IMG/VR virus record: IMGVR_UViG_3300037070_006643
Coordinates: 1-28,861 of that record
Direction: 5' to 3' (one strand)
Source: a virus
DNA length: 28,861 bases
Shown: positions 13,649 through 20,621 of the stretch, piece after piece
How positions within the stretch are numbered: the stretch's first letter is position 1
How the letters are laid out: each line of letters begins with the position of its first letter
Notes under the pieces: generated by a model
What the model saw: only the letters and a program-made list of their open reading frames with translations
What the model was told of the DNA's origin: nothing
The model's database searches: none
Position numbers and translations under genes: made by a program

Positions 13649-13758
13649 CCATCGTGCTGGGTCTGGCCGGTCTGTATCTGGTCGGTCTGGCCTGTCGCTG
13701 GGGTCTGTACTGCAAACACAACCGTCCGCGTCACCGCTGCTACCAGAAAGGCTGCTGA
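13645..13758 (+). CDS. Tiny membrane protein (37 aa)
   Basis: The frame starts at the ATGA overlap with the upstream stop. The product reads MTIVLGLAGLYLVGLACRWG in its first 20 residues. That is one hydrophobic helix, followed by a basic Cys-rich tail (CKHNRPRHRC). It would insert as a single-span peptide with a positive end. Genes of this size are easily missed. The coupling with its neighbour and the clean membrane segment support it. Confidence 0.6.
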   Translation: MTIVLGLAGLYLVGLACRWGLYCKHNRPRHRCYQKGC

Positions 13759-13761
13759 TCA

Positions 13762-13947
13762 GTGAAGACAGTCATCCTGCCCTACGGTCTGGAACTCCGT
13801 CGGGAGCGGAAGGGTCTGCGCAAGGTCTGGAACGCCTACCGGGACGGTGTGTCTCTGGACTGGTCGTACCGTCACTATCACGATGCGGCCGTCCACATGG
13901 AGACAGTGCTCGGGTTCGAGGCTACGATCAAGGAGCTGGGGTTCTGA
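13762..13947 (+). CDS. Small hypothetical protein
   Basis: The 61-residue product starts with GTG 13762 (MKTVILPYGLELRRERKG). It is basic in the first half, then helical (HDAAVHMETVLGFEATIKEL). Its stop overlaps the next start (TGATG). The start is 3 nt after the upstream stop. The function is unknown. Confidence 0.6.
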   Translation: MKTVILPYGLELRRERKGLRKVWNAYRDGVSLDWSYRHYHDAAVHMETVLGFEATIKELGF

Positions 13948-14123
13948 TGATCCGCATCGGTGACGTCCACTGCCGACACTGTGGTGATGAGTTCGAGCCG
14001 GATGGTTACGTCGACGAGGACGGGGCGTTCTGTTCCGTGTCGTGCGAAGAGTTCTCCGACGACGAGAGGTCTGACCGTCAGGCCTACGACGAGGCCCGGT
14101 ACGGGGCCGCTCGGGTCTTCTGA
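13947..14123 (+). CDS. Small zinc-ribbon protein
   Basis: The 58-residue product has CRHC near the N-terminus and a CSVSC cluster in the middle, a four-Cys site likely to bind one zinc. The rest is strongly acidic (EEFSDDERSDRQAYDEARY). Such mini zinc fingers are common in actinophages and may contact nucleic acid or host proteins. It is the last gene of the rightward block and is followed after 7 nt by the strong terminator at 14131-14170. Confidence 0.65.
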   Translation: MIRIGDVHCRHCGDEFEPDGYVDEDGAFCSVSCEEFSDDERSDRQAYDEARYGAARVF

Positions 14124-14130
14124 TCTACGG

Positions 14131-14170
14131 GAAAGCCCCCCGCTTCCTTTCGAGGAGGTGGGGGGCTTTC
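14131..14170. terminator. 18-bp bidirectional terminator with UUCG loop
   Basis: 14131-14148 pairs with 14153-14170 over 18 positions, with only G-U wobbles, closing a TTCG tetraloop. The stem ends in GAAAG/CTTTC, giving a U-rich end in both directions. It separates the rightward block from the converging minus-strand operon and can serve both. Confidence 0.85.
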
Positions 14171-14182
14171 TGCTGTGTCGGC

Positions 14183-14710
14183 TCAGACGTCGGGCCCTTC
14201 GGGGTCGAAAGGCGTCTGGGGGATGCCGTCGCCGACGTTGGGGGGCCCTTCGGGTTCTTCAGTCTGCTCGGGCGGGATGGGTTCGCGTGCGGGTTCGGGC
14301 CGTCCGGCCAGGTCGGGGTTGATCATGATCTGGACGCGGGCGGCGGCGATGGACTGCGCCGCATTCGATCCGTGACCGACTGCAATGGCGACGATCTCAC
14401 CCTTCTTCACAAGCGCGTGGTGCACGAATGTGTGGTCGGGGCGGACGGCGTCCGACTCGCCCGTGTAGTCCTGCTCCTGTCCGTCGATGTAGTGCTTCCG
14501 TGCGTACGTTCCAGCCGACCAGTGAACATCCACCTGGAACGTCGCGAGTCCGGCGACGGGCATCCGGAAGTACGGTCCGGCCTGCCGGTGCATTCCGAAC
14601 GGGTCGCGCTGTTCGCCGAGCGGAAATACAACGGGGTGAATCCCCCCCACCGGAATGGTGAGGGGGGCACCGTCTGACGTGTACGCGATCGAGGCGTAGT
14701 AAACACTCAC
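14183..14710 (-). CDS. Hypothetical beta-rich protein with Pro/Glu tail
   Basis: The 175-residue product starts with GTG 14710 (MSVYYASIAYTSDGAP). Residues 15-130 look like a beta-sandwich: FRMPVAGLATFQVDVHWSAG, then KGEIVAIAVGHGS. The last 45 residues are Pro/Glu-rich and low in complexity. The sandwich resembles C1q-like or virion surface domains, but I cannot assign it. It is the last gene of the leftward operon, coupled to the tiny Cys-rich ORF by a GTGA overlap. A displaced structural gene or secreted/host-binding protein would fit. Confidence 0.6.
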   Translation of the reverse strand: MSVYYASIAYTSDGAPLTIPVGGIHPVVFPLGEQRDPFGMHRQAGPYFRMPVAGLATFQVDVHWSAGTYARKHYIDGQEQDYTGESDAVRPDHTFVHHALVKKGEIVAIAVGHGSNAAQSIAAARVQIMINPDLAGRPEPAREPIPPEQTEEPEGPPNVGDGIPQTPFDPEGPDV

Positions 14711-14775
14711 CGGGTGGTGTCCTTTCTGATATCACACCAGGCGCAGCCTTTGTCTTTGCAGTTTATGCAATTCAC
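14707..14775 (-). CDS. 22-residue CxxC zinc-knuckle peptide
   Basis: A GTG at 14775 overlaps the stop of the upstream gene (GTGA), and its own stop overlaps the start of the next gene (GTGA). AAAGGA lies upstream. The peptide has four Cys as C-x2-C-x4-C-x2-C within 14 residues, the spacing of a zinc knuckle. It may work as a mini zinc peptide or only couple translation of its neighbours. Double GTGA coupling and the regular Cys spacing argue that it is real. Confidence 0.5.
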   Translation of the reverse strand: MNCINCKDKGCAWCDIRKDTTR

Positions 14776-15371
14776 GGTGAATTCCTTTTTTCGCATTCGT
14801 CGATGTGTTCGGCCCAGACGAGGAGTTCGCCCAGCTCGATGGCAGCATACGTTCCCTGGGCCATGCGCTGGCCGCACCGCTTGCACCGGGGGTTGCGGGG
14901 GTCGGCCTCGAAGGTGAGCGGTTCCGGTGTTCCGATCTTGTTCCAGTCGAGCTCAAAACCCGGGGTCACCGCACCGGGGACAGGAGATGTGGCCGTCGAG
15001 GGCCCCGAGGAAGGGCGACGAGGGGCCACAGGCGACCTCTGGGGTGCTTTTGGGGCTCCGGTGCCACCGGCTTCCTGAACGGGGCTCTGAGGGGCTGTGT
15101 GGCCGTTTTTTGTACAACGGTGCTCTGGTACAACCATCGGCCTCTCCGAGGGTTCCCCCCTCAGTGCCCCCAGAACGGCGTGTGACGCGCTGCCGAACGA
15201 AGAGGGCCGCCCACCCAGGGCGTGCACTCGGTAGAGCGGCAGGGAGGCGATGAGGGCCCGTCCTGCTGTCTGGGCGTCCACAGGGGTCGGGTCACACCGG
15301 ACGACCACACCCATGAATCGATCGACCAGCAGTACGCCACCACACCCCTTGCAGGGTTCAACCTTGATCAT
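14772..15371 (-). CDS. Two-zinc-ribbon protein of the ATPase operon
   Basis: The 199-residue product starts MIKVEPCKGCGGVLLVDRF. The N-terminal domain has CKGC plus a later Cys (VVRCDPTP) and the C-terminal domain has CKRC, His and Cys (HIDEC). They are joined by a Pro/Ala/Ser-rich linker (about 100-145). Similar proteins occur in actinomycete mobile elements near replication genes. ATG 15371 has GGAAGG 6-7 nt upstream; a start at 15410 lacks one. The iteron array lies immediately upstream, between it and the ATPase gene. A DNA-binding accessory role is inferred. Confidence 0.65.
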   Translation of the reverse strand: MIKVEPCKGCGGVLLVDRFMGVVVRCDPTPVDAQTAGRALIASLPLYRVHALGGRPSSFGSASHAVLGALRGEPSERPMVVPEHRCTKNGHTAPQSPVQEAGGTGAPKAPQRSPVAPRRPSSGPSTATSPVPGAVTPGFELDWNKIGTPEPLTFEADPRNPRCKRCGQRMAQGTYAAIELGELLVWAEHIDECEKRNSP

Positions 15372-15401
15372 TTTCAACCTTCCATCGAGGCCTTCAAGAA
15401 C

Positions 15402-15581
15402 TGCGAACACTCTTAGGGCCTATTACATAGGCCCCTAAATGGTTGTTCGCATGTTCGCACTAAACTGTTCGCACTTGTTCGCACTATGTTCGCGCAGGTC
15501 AGGGATGTTCGCAGTTCTGTTCGCACTGTTCGCAAAGGCTGTTCGCAGAGGGGGGTGCGAACAAAGATCATCTGTTCGCAC
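15402..15581. repeat. Iteron-like array: twelve TGTTCGCA octamers
   Basis: The octamer occurs ten times in direct orientation, with the heptamer GTTCGCA starting at 15445, 15453, 15467, 15477, 15488 (last base G), 15507, 15519, 15528, 15541 and 15574. It occurs twice inverted (TGCGAACA at 15402 and 15556). Spacing is 8-19 nt over most of the array. Chance would give far less than one copy here. Position in the 227-nt gap behind the RepA/RecA-like ATPase gene fits a plasmid-style replication origin or a multi-site operator. Confidence 0.75.
15412..15438. repeat. AT-rich imperfect palindrome beside the iterons
   Basis: TTAGGGCCTAT pairs with ATAGGCCCCTAA around TAC, with a single bulged C. It sits at the edge of the octamer array. 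In an origin it could be the melting region; in RNA it would be a hairpin after the ATPase gene. Confidence 0.45.
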
Positions 15582-15598
15582 TTCGTCCCCCTCCGCTG

Positions 15599-16957
15599 TC
15601 ACTCGATTACACTCTGTGCACCCTCTCTGGCGGCTTTCTGATGGGCCATCCAGGCCCCCGCAGAGTGGATTCCGGACTGGCTGATGCGGTACTTGGGCGC
15701 CCCCGAGAAGTCCTTCTTCTCGACCATTCCGATGGCTGCGAGACGGTTCGCGTTGGACCGAATCCGGGCCTTGTCGTTCCTCGTTTCGGCTCCCATGAGG
15801 GCCGCCATGTCCGTGGTGGACATCCATGCCCCGTCGTCCGCCAGGTTGACCAGGAGAGGCCCCAGGCTGGGAGGGGGGAGCTGGGGGGCCACGACGTCAC
15901 GCGCGGCGCCGTCAGAGCCCGTGGAGCCGCCTTCGAACAGCTTCGGGTCGACACCCCATAGTTCAACGACGGGCGGAACGCCGTGGTTACGTCCGTCGAT
16001 CTTGAAGTCTCCCCGCCAGAACTGTCCGCCGTCACCGGAGGGGAGTGCGTCGGGCCGGACACCGCCCGGCTTGTCCTTGGCGACCTTCAGCCGAAGTTGA
16101 CCGCGTCCGCCCTTCACGAACGGGTTGACCGGTTCGGCGGTGTACGAGACGCCGTCGATGGCCGCTTTCTTGTGCTGGGAGCCGATAGCCCTTTCGCCCT
16201 TGTCCTGAGGGGTGTGGTCGACGATGACGACAGCCGGGGCGGATTCCAGCCGGGCGACCCTTTTCGGAAAGTCGTTGTACCAGGAGGCGACTTCGTTCTC
16301 ATTCCGTCCGTCGAGTCCGGCGACCGACATGGATTCGGTGACGGCGTCGATGACGATAATCGCGAGGTCGGCGATTTCGGAAAGGGCCTGATATCCGGCG
16401 TCGCCGAAGGCGGTTTCGGGTCGGAGGTAATGGAATCGCTTGACGATTTCTTCGCGGGTGAGGCCGAATACGTGCCGGAGCCGGTTGACGATGGCCTGTC
16501 CGCCGTCTTCGAAGTCGATCATCGCGGCGTGCCGTCCGGCTTTGATTTCCTGGGCGACGACGTGCAGCAGCACCATCGTTTTGCCGGATTCGGACGGTCC
16601 GTGGATTTCGTTGACCTTCCCCCGGTAGAAAACGCCGCCGCCGTTGGAGGTGTCACCGAGGTGGAAGGCGCCCACGGTGGGAAGCTCTTGTTCGGTGTCG
16701 AACAGCTCGTCGAGGTCGACGAACGCCCACGAGTTTTCGGCGCCGGAGCGTTCCCGTTCCAGTCGGTCGGCGACACGCACCGTCTCCCGGTACAGCAGCA
16801 TGTTCTCGGCGGACTGGAGGATGGCGGCGTCGCGTGCCAGCTTTTCCAGCTCGGCGAGGAACTTCAGCCCGTCGGGATCGTCGGGCAGGAACGAGATTTC
16901 GCAGGCCGTTTCGAGTTCTTCGGCTGTCAGGTGACGCGGCTGGAGAATGATCGGCAT
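15599..16957 (-). CDS. RepA/RecA-like ATPase with C-terminal winged helix
   Basis: The 452-residue product belongs to the AAA_25/RepA-like group. Walker A is GPSESGKT (120-127). DFEDG follows, then a Walker B-like IIVIDAVTES (200-209). The strand VVIVDHTPQDKGERAIGS (243-260) resembles the RepA hexameric helicase core of RSF1010-type plasmids. The last 110 residues contain a probable winged helix (MSTTDMAALMGAETRNDKAR), which could bind DNA. ATG 16957 overlaps the upstream stop (TAATG). The iteron array directly downstream suggests a role in replication initiation or helicase loading. Confidence 0.75.
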   Translation of the reverse strand: MPIILQPRHLTAEELETACEISFLPDDPDGLKFLAELEKLARDAAILQSAENMLLYRETVRVADRLERERSGAENSWAFVDLDELFDTEQELPTVGAFHLGDTSNGGGVFYRGKVNEIHGPSESGKTMVLLHVVAQEIKAGRHAAMIDFEDGGQAIVNRLRHVFGLTREEIVKRFHYLRPETAFGDAGYQALSEIADLAIIVIDAVTESMSVAGLDGRNENEVASWYNDFPKRVARLESAPAVVIVDHTPQDKGERAIGSQHKKAAIDGVSYTAEPVNPFVKGGRGQLRLKVAKDKPGGVRPDALPSGDGGQFWRGDFKIDGRNHGVPPVVELWGVDPKLFEGGSTGSDGAARDVVAPQLPPPSLGPLLVNLADDGAWMSTTDMAALMGAETRNDKARIRSNANRLAAIGMVEKKDFSGAPKYRISQSGIHSAGAWMAHQKAAREGAQSVIE

Positions 16958-17166
16958 TAGTCGCACCCCCGTCCGCACTCACCGCAGTACCTGCCGTACG
17001 AGTGCCAGACGGTCACTTCTGGTTCACCGAAGGGGCTTTCGGCGGTGATGTCGTCGATCAGGTGAGCCTCCCAGCGGGTGGCGTGCACGTCGCCGGAGTT
17101 CAGTACGAGGTCGCCGTGTTCTTTTTGGATCTTCTTGAGCTTCTCGATGGCCTCACTGATTTTCAT
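16957..17166 (-). CDS. Small protein with C-terminal Cys pairs
   Basis: The 69-residue product starts MKISEAIEKLKKIQKEHGDL, a helix. Two strands follow, then a Cys-rich end (YCGECGRGCD). The opening 'ISEAIekLkkiqkehGDl' is typical of small phage proteins of unknown function. ATG 17166 overlaps the stop of the HTH gene (ATGA), with GGAAGGTG 5 nt upstream. Confidence 0.65.
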   Translation of the reverse strand: MKISEAIEKLKKIQKEHGDLVLNSGDVHATRWEAHLIDDITAESPFGEPEVTVWHSYGRYCGECGRGCD

Positions 17167-17339
17167 CGGCGCACCTTCCGCTCTTCGATCCAGGCGCGAA
17201 CGTCCGCCCAGTCGTAACGTCGGGCGCCTTCGATTTTCACGTACGGCGGTCCGGCGCCTTGGGATGCCCATCGGTCGACGCTCTTGGGGTGGACGCCAAG
17301 GTATTCGGCTACTTGCTTTGCGGTGGCAAGCCCCTCCAC
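17163..17339 (-). CDS. Excisionase/MerR-like HTH DNA-binding protein
   Basis: The 58-residue product starts with GTG 17339, and a GGAGGT site lies 5 nt before it. LATAKQVAEYLGVHPKSVDR is a textbook helix-turn-helix of the HTH_17/AlpA/excisionase group. The wing follows (VKIEGARRYDWADVRAWIEE). Such proteins act as transcription factors or directionality factors. There is no integrase here, so regulation of this operon is the better guess. The promoter at 17385-17413 lies directly upstream. It is coupled to the next gene by ATGA. Confidence 0.75.
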   Translation of the reverse strand: MEGLATAKQVAEYLGVHPKSVDRWASQGAGPPYVKIEGARRYDWADVRAWIEERKVRR

Positions 17340-17370
17340 GGAACACCTCCTCTCTTTGGAGCAAGAAGTA

Positions 17371-17413
17371 ACGGCAGGGTCCCCAGAGTAATCCCCGGGA
17401 ACCCTGCCGTCAA
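17371..17413 (-). promoter_or_regulatory. Promoter overlapping a terminator-like hairpin
   Basis: On the minus strand, TTGACG (17413-17408) and TACTCT (17390-17385) are 17 nt apart, a strong match to a vegetative promoter. The same DNA forms a 10-bp perfect stem (17371-17380 with 17401-17410). The hairpin can stop transcripts from the gene ending at 17424 while the promoter restarts transcription toward the HTH gene. Confidence 0.6.
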
Positions 17414-17423
17414 ACAGCTGACT

Positions 17424-17810
17424 TCAGCGAGGACGCCGCGCCAGAATTTCGGCTACCACCCGGTCCAGATCCCGGATCGGGATTCCCGACCCTTCGCAGT
17501 ATCCGGTACCCGGCTGGTCGGCGATCCGGTAGTGCGAGTTCAGCCGGTAGTTGCTCGGTGTCTGGGCGATCGTCGCGACCACCGCCGGAGCGTTGCAGAC
17601 CGGACACAGATGGGTGACGGGTTCCGCCGAGAATGCCAGCTTCTCGTTTTCGGCGGGGATTCCTTCCACCGGCATCCGGAGGGATCCGTCACACCGGGGC
17701 CAGAGGGAGGCCCGATCGGAGTGGCGTTCGAGGGCCCCGTCGGATCGCAGGTCGATCAGGTGGTTGCAGTAGTCGCAGACGGCTTCCCCGTAGGGGCCTG
17801 CGAGGCTCAC
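17424..17810 (-). CDS. Zinc-ribbon hypothetical protein
   Basis: The 128-residue product starts with GTG 17810 (MSLAGPYGEAVCDYCNH). Cys pairs at CDYC and CPVC, with further Cys and His, suggest one or two zinc sites. The C-terminus has a helix (RDLDRVVAEILARRPR). The start overlaps the upstream stop (GTGA). The function is unknown. It is the last gene before the hairpin/promoter at 17371-17413. Confidence 0.6.
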   Translation of the reverse strand: MSLAGPYGEAVCDYCNHLIDLRSDGALERHSDRASLWPRCDGSLRMPVEGIPAENEKLAFSAEPVTHLCPVCNAPAVVATIAQTPSNYRLNSHYRIADQPGTGYCEGSGIPIRDLDRVVAEILARRPR

Positions 17811-18067
17811 GGCCGCCCCCAGGTGGTGAGGGCTTCTCCGGCTTCGGGGAAGCCGCAGCAGTCGTCGAACTGGTTCCGGTGCCGGTTGCGCTGGCAGAGG
17901 ATGAGACTGTCGCGGCCAGAGCAGATTCCGACGTCGCCGTATTCGTTGCGGACGACGATCCAGTCACGGCCGACGGCTTCGATTTTCCGGCAGGTGTACG
18001 AGTCGCGTCCGAAGGCGCCTTCGGCGAAGCCGTGGATGATGTCACCGACGGCGAGGGGCTCAGTCAT
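17807..18067 (-). CDS. Small hypothetical protein
   Basis: The 86-residue product starts MTEPLAVGDIIHGFAEGAFG. It looks like a small beta barrel in the first 55 residues (CRKIEAVGRDWIVVRNEYGDV), followed by a Cys-containing tail. The opening resembles SH3-like 'vGDiI.gf..g.f' phage orphans. ATG 18067 overlaps the upstream stop by 8 nt. The function is unknown. Confidence 0.6.
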   Translation of the reverse strand: MTEPLAVGDIIHGFAEGAFGRDSYTCRKIEAVGRDWIVVRNEYGDVGICSGRDSLILCQRNRHRNQFDDCCGFPEAGEALTTWGRP

Positions 18068-18293
18068 CGATGGCCACATCCTCGATGGCGAAGGCGCTGG
18101 TGTGGAATTCGGTCTGTCCGGGCTGCTTGTGGGTGAGCAGCAGCCCGCCTTCGGGCTTGACTTCCCACTTGATGACGGTGCCGACGGGCTTGCTGCGCAG
18201 GAATCGCTGTTCGGCGTACCGACGGGCGGACAGCGAGTTGTCGAGGGTGATGACCTCACGGCCGTGGACGTTGAGCCGGTAGTGCAGCTTCAC
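18060..18293 (-). CDS. Small hypothetical protein
   Basis: The 77-residue product starts with GTG 18293 (VKLHYRLNVHGREVITLDNS), 5 nt after the upstream stop. A GAGGAC site precedes it. It looks like a beta hairpin, a helix (SARRYAEQRFLRS), then more strands. An upstream start at 18416 would lie inside the neighbouring gene. The function is unknown. Confidence 0.6.
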   Translation of the reverse strand: MKLHYRLNVHGREVITLDNSLSARRYAEQRFLRSKPVGTVIKWEVKPEGGLLLTHKQPGQTEFHTSAFAIEDVAIDD

Positions 18294-18298
18294 GGGAT

Positions 18299-18619
18299 TC
18301 AGTCCTCTTCGGTGCAGGGGCTGGACAGGGCGAGGGCGAGGGCGTTGTCGAGGTTGAGGGGTTCGTGATGGTCGGGGCAGTTCCAGCTGCGGGAGAAGTC
18401 CAGGCAGGCCGCGCACGGCTGGTAGACGCGGGCGCGGGCCTTGCCGTTGGGCTGGTCGGTGATCAGCTGAAACATGGGGCGCTGAAAGTTGGTTTCGCCG
18501 AGAGCACCCTCATACAGGGTGACGGTGAAATCTTCTTCGAAGGTGTGGTGGGTGCTGCTGTCGGTGTCGAGGTCGGCTTCGAGGTATTCGAGGGCTTCGG
18601 GGTTGGGTGCGGGGATCAC
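18299..18619 (-). CDS. Acidic hypothetical protein
   Basis: The 106-residue product starts with GTG 18619 (MIPAPNPEALEYLEADLDTD). It is very acidic at the start. It has a CAAC pair and a later C-P-D-H-H, possibly a zinc site, and a helical end (LDNALALALSSPCTEED). It overlaps the upstream stop (GTGA). The function is unknown. Confidence 0.6.
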   Translation of the reverse strand: MIPAPNPEALEYLEADLDTDSSTHHTFEEDFTVTLYEGALGETNFQRPMFQLITDQPNGKARARVYQPCAACLDFSRSWNCPDHHEPLNLDNALALALSSPCTEED

Positions 18620-18822
18620 AGCTGGTCGTCTCCTTCGACGATGTAGGAGGCACGGGTCATGGTGAACGCGAGGTCTCGGGCGAGTTCGGGGGTGAGGGTG
18701 ACTTCGACGCCGGTGGGGGCTTCCGGGTCGTCGTCTTCTTCGTCGAGGCCGGTGAAGACGAGTAGGACGGTCTTCTTGTCGGGGTTGATCTCAACGCGGA
18801 CTGCGGCGTCTTCACCGGCCAT
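18616..18822 (-). CDS. Small acidic hypothetical protein
   Basis: The 68-residue product starts MAGEDAAVRVEINPDKKTVL. It has two beta strands, an acidic loop (GLDEEDDDPEAP), then a strand and helix (VTLTPELARDLAFTMTRAS). The pattern resembles small phage proteins with a beta-beta-alpha layout. It lies 3 nt after the upstream stop. The function is unknown. Confidence 0.6.
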   Translation of the reverse strand: MAGEDAAVRVEINPDKKTVLLVFTGLDEEDDDPEAPTGVEVTLTPELARDLAFTMTRASYIVEGDDQL

Positions 18823-18825
18823 GTG

Positions 18826-19170
18826 TCAGGCCTCCAGTTCGAATTGCATGGTGTACAGGACGGGGATGTCGGTGGGGCGGAGTGCTTCGACGATCGCGAT
18901 GAGCCAGTACGGCTGCTCCCGGTAGTATCGGACGGTGGCGTCCATGAGACTGTTGCTGCCGTCCTTCTTGAGGACGTAGCCGCTGACGTCGATGCAGTAC
19001 TTCGAGGCGACCCATCGCGCGCTGTCCCGTGAGTACTGGTAGGTGATCTTAACCCGCTCGACTCGCATCATCTTGTTGTCGGCTCGCTGGGCGGAAACGA
19101 TCGGTCCGTCGGTGATGGTGGCGTGCCGGTTGACTGTCGGCCGGTCGTTGTGGCTGGGCTGGACGATCAT
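18826..19170 (-). CDS. Hypothetical protein
   Basis: The 114-residue product starts MIVQPSHNDRPTVNRHATIT. It is mostly beta with aromatic residues (VKITYQYSRDSARWVASKYC, YREQPYWLIAIVEAL). There is one Cys and no known motif. An AAGGAG site lies 10 nt before ATG 19170. The 75-nt gap to the RHH gene contains an AGGG-CTAA-CCCT palindrome (19221-19232). The function is unknown. Confidence 0.6.
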   Translation of the reverse strand: MIVQPSHNDRPTVNRHATITDGPIVSAQRADNKMMRVERVKITYQYSRDSARWVASKYCIDVSGYVLKKDGSNSLMDATVRYYREQPYWLIAIVEALRPTDIPVLYTMQFELEA

Positions 19171-19245
19171 CTTAGGGCAACTCCTTGGGATTACCGGGGG
19201 GAATGGGTGGGTAGTACTGAAGGGTTAGCCCTGTATGAGCGGAGC

Positions 19246-19440
19246 TCAGCCCCGGTAGCCGCGACGCTCGAAGTACTCGGCGAGGGCGGTGCGGACCACG
19301 TCGGCTTCCGAGACTCCCTGGTCTGTGGCCACCTTTGTGACCAGGGCCTTTGCGGCCGCGGGGAGCTTTGTGACCATCTGTGCGTCGTGGATCTTGGTAC
19401 GCTTACCGCCGTTGGTGAGATCGGCCAGGGTGTTCGACAC
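19246..19440 (-). CDS. Ribbon-helix-helix (CopG-type) regulator
   Basis: The 64-residue product starts with GTG 19440, with an AGGAG site 6 nt upstream. KRTKIHDAQMVTKLPAAAKA provides the beta ribbon. Two helices follow: AKALVTKVATDQG and SEADVVRTALAEYFERRG. This is the CopG/Arc layout, and RHH dimers bind operator DNA. As first gene of the leftward operon, beside a divergent lysis cassette, it may repress its own promoter (19474-19502) and perhaps lysis. An ORF start at 19662 would run through the promoter and into the endolysin gene. Confidence 0.75.
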   Translation of the reverse strand: MSNTLADLTNGGKRTKIHDAQMVTKLPAAAKALVTKVATDQGVSEADVVRTALAEYFERRGYRG

Positions 19441-19473
19441 GGTAACTCCTAGGTAGTTCTTGTGGTGACACTC

Positions 19474-19502
19474 AGAGTATGCCATCAGGGAACACCTCTC
19501 AA
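19474..19502 (-). promoter_or_regulatory. Promoter of the leftward operon
   Basis: On the minus strand, TTGAGA (19502-19497) and TACTCT (19479-19474) are 17 nt apart. Transcription would start near 19467, giving a leader of about 27 nt to the GTG at 19440. The region also lies just upstream of the endolysin gene, so divergent control is likely. A plus-strand TAAGAT near 19515 could be the opposing -10 but lacks a clear -35. Confidence 0.65.
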
Positions 19503-19549
19503 ACCAAGAATCTTGATAAGATTTTCGACGACCAGAAAAAGGAGACTCC

Positions 19550-20401
19550 ATGCCCCTGTCCAGAAGGAAGTACGTCAACACCCTCAGGTCCCAGGTCGGG
19601 ATCCACGAGGGCCGCGACAAGAACGGCAATTGGAACAACCACCAGCCGTACTCCCCTGCCACCCCTGGTCTGGAGTGGAGTCAGAACCAGGCGTGGTGCC
19701 ACACGTTCGCCTCCTGGGGCGCCTACTACTGCGGCGGTAAGGAGATCATCCCGATCACCGCGTCCTGCTACACCGGCGTCCAGTGGTTTCGCTCGCGCAA
19801 GCAGTGGACCGAATACCCCGTGCTGGGCGGCCTCTTCTACATGGGTTCCACCGGCCAGGACCACGTCGGTGTCGTGTACGCCTACGACGAGAACAGCATC
19901 TACACCGTCGAAGGCAACACCAACTCCGGCGGCAGCTACCAGGGTGACGGCGTCTACCTTCGCGTACGTCCCCGCCGTGGCGCCGGTTCCCCCTACGGCT
20001 ACGGCATCCCCGCCTTCGTCGAGGAAACCATCTCCGCCGACCCCCGACACGGAGGCACCCCGCGTGCCAGCGTTCTCGTTGACGACCCGCCCCCGGCGGA
20101 ACCCACGAAGCCGGTGGTGTCGGTCGCGCACATCGAAGCGGCCCGCAAGCGGGATCCGAAGCTGCCTCAGGGCGGTACCACCTGGGCGGCGGAAGTCAAC
20201 GTGGTCGAACAGGCTCTAGCCCACGAGGGTCTTCTGGACCGCCGGTACGCCACCGATGGCAGTTTCGGCAGCCTGACGGTGGAGGCGTACGATGCTTTCC
20301 GGCGGAATGTCGGCTACACCGGTACCGCCGCGAAGGGCTCCATCGGTAAGGAGTCCCTCACCAAGCTCGGGAACCGCCAGGGTTTCCGAGTTGTCGCCTG
20401 A
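19550..20401 (+). CDS. Endolysin: CHAP amidase/peptidase with C-terminal binding domain
   Basis: The 283-residue product would cut host peptidoglycan at lysis. The N-terminal domain is CHAP-type: Cys50 in AWCHTFASWG, His105 in QDHVGVVYAY, and Glu121/Asn123 in VEGNTN. A Pro-rich linker spans about 178-200. The C-terminal 85 residues (VNVVEQALAHEGLLDRRYAT, then TVEAYDAFRRNVGY) match a peptidoglycan-binding domain 1-type fold. An AAGGAG site precedes ATG 19550. No signal peptide is present, so release depends on the holin directly downstream. Confidence 0.88.
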   Translation: MPLSRRKYVNTLRSQVGIHEGRDKNGNWNNHQPYSPATPGLEWSQNQAWCHTFASWGAYYCGGKEIIPITASCYTGVQWFRSRKQWTEYPVLGGLFYMGSTGQDHVGVVYAYDENSIYTVEGNTNSGGSYQGDGVYLRVRPRRGAGSPYGYGIPAFVEETISADPRHGGTPRASVLVDDPPPAEPTKPVVSVAHIEAARKRDPKLPQGGTTWAAEVNVVEQALAHEGLLDRRYATDGSFGSLTVEAYDAFRRNVGYTGTAAKGSIGKESLTKLGNRQGFRVVA

Positions 20402-20420
20402 CCGAAGGAGTCACACCGAA

Positions 20421-20609
20421 ATGCTCTATCTGAAGCGTCTCGCCGAACTGGTGATGGCCGCGTTCGTCGCGGGTGCGGCCCCCGTGTTTCTGGATCAGGG
20501 TCTGTCGAAGGCGGGTGTCGCCGGTGCGGTCACCGCTGGTGGTGTCGCCGTCTACGGTCTCCTCGTGAAGGGTCTGGGCGGGGACAAGGACCGTCCGACC
20601 GTTCAGTAA
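20421..20609 (+). CDS. Holin
   Basis: The 62-residue product has two hydrophobic segments (about 9-25 and 31-50: LVMAAFVAGAAPVFL and AGVAGAVTAGGVAVYGLLV) and a charged tail (GLGGDKDRPTVQ). Size, topology and position right after the endolysin fit a small phage holin that opens the membrane for lysis. A GAAGGAG site lies 10 nt upstream. A strong terminator follows 12 nt after its stop. Confidence 0.75.
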   Translation: MLYLKRLAELVMAAFVAGAAPVFLDQGLSKAGVAGAVTAGGVAVYGLLVKGLGGDKDRPTVQ

Positions 20610-20621
20610 AACCGCAGGTCG

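Noticed and set aside
15983-16960. 325-codon plus-strand ORF opposite the RepA-like ATPase
   Set aside because: It is antisense to a gene with clear Walker motifs.
17259-18368. 369-codon plus-strand ORF
   Set aside because: It crosses several short minus-strand genes with coupled starts and has no motif.
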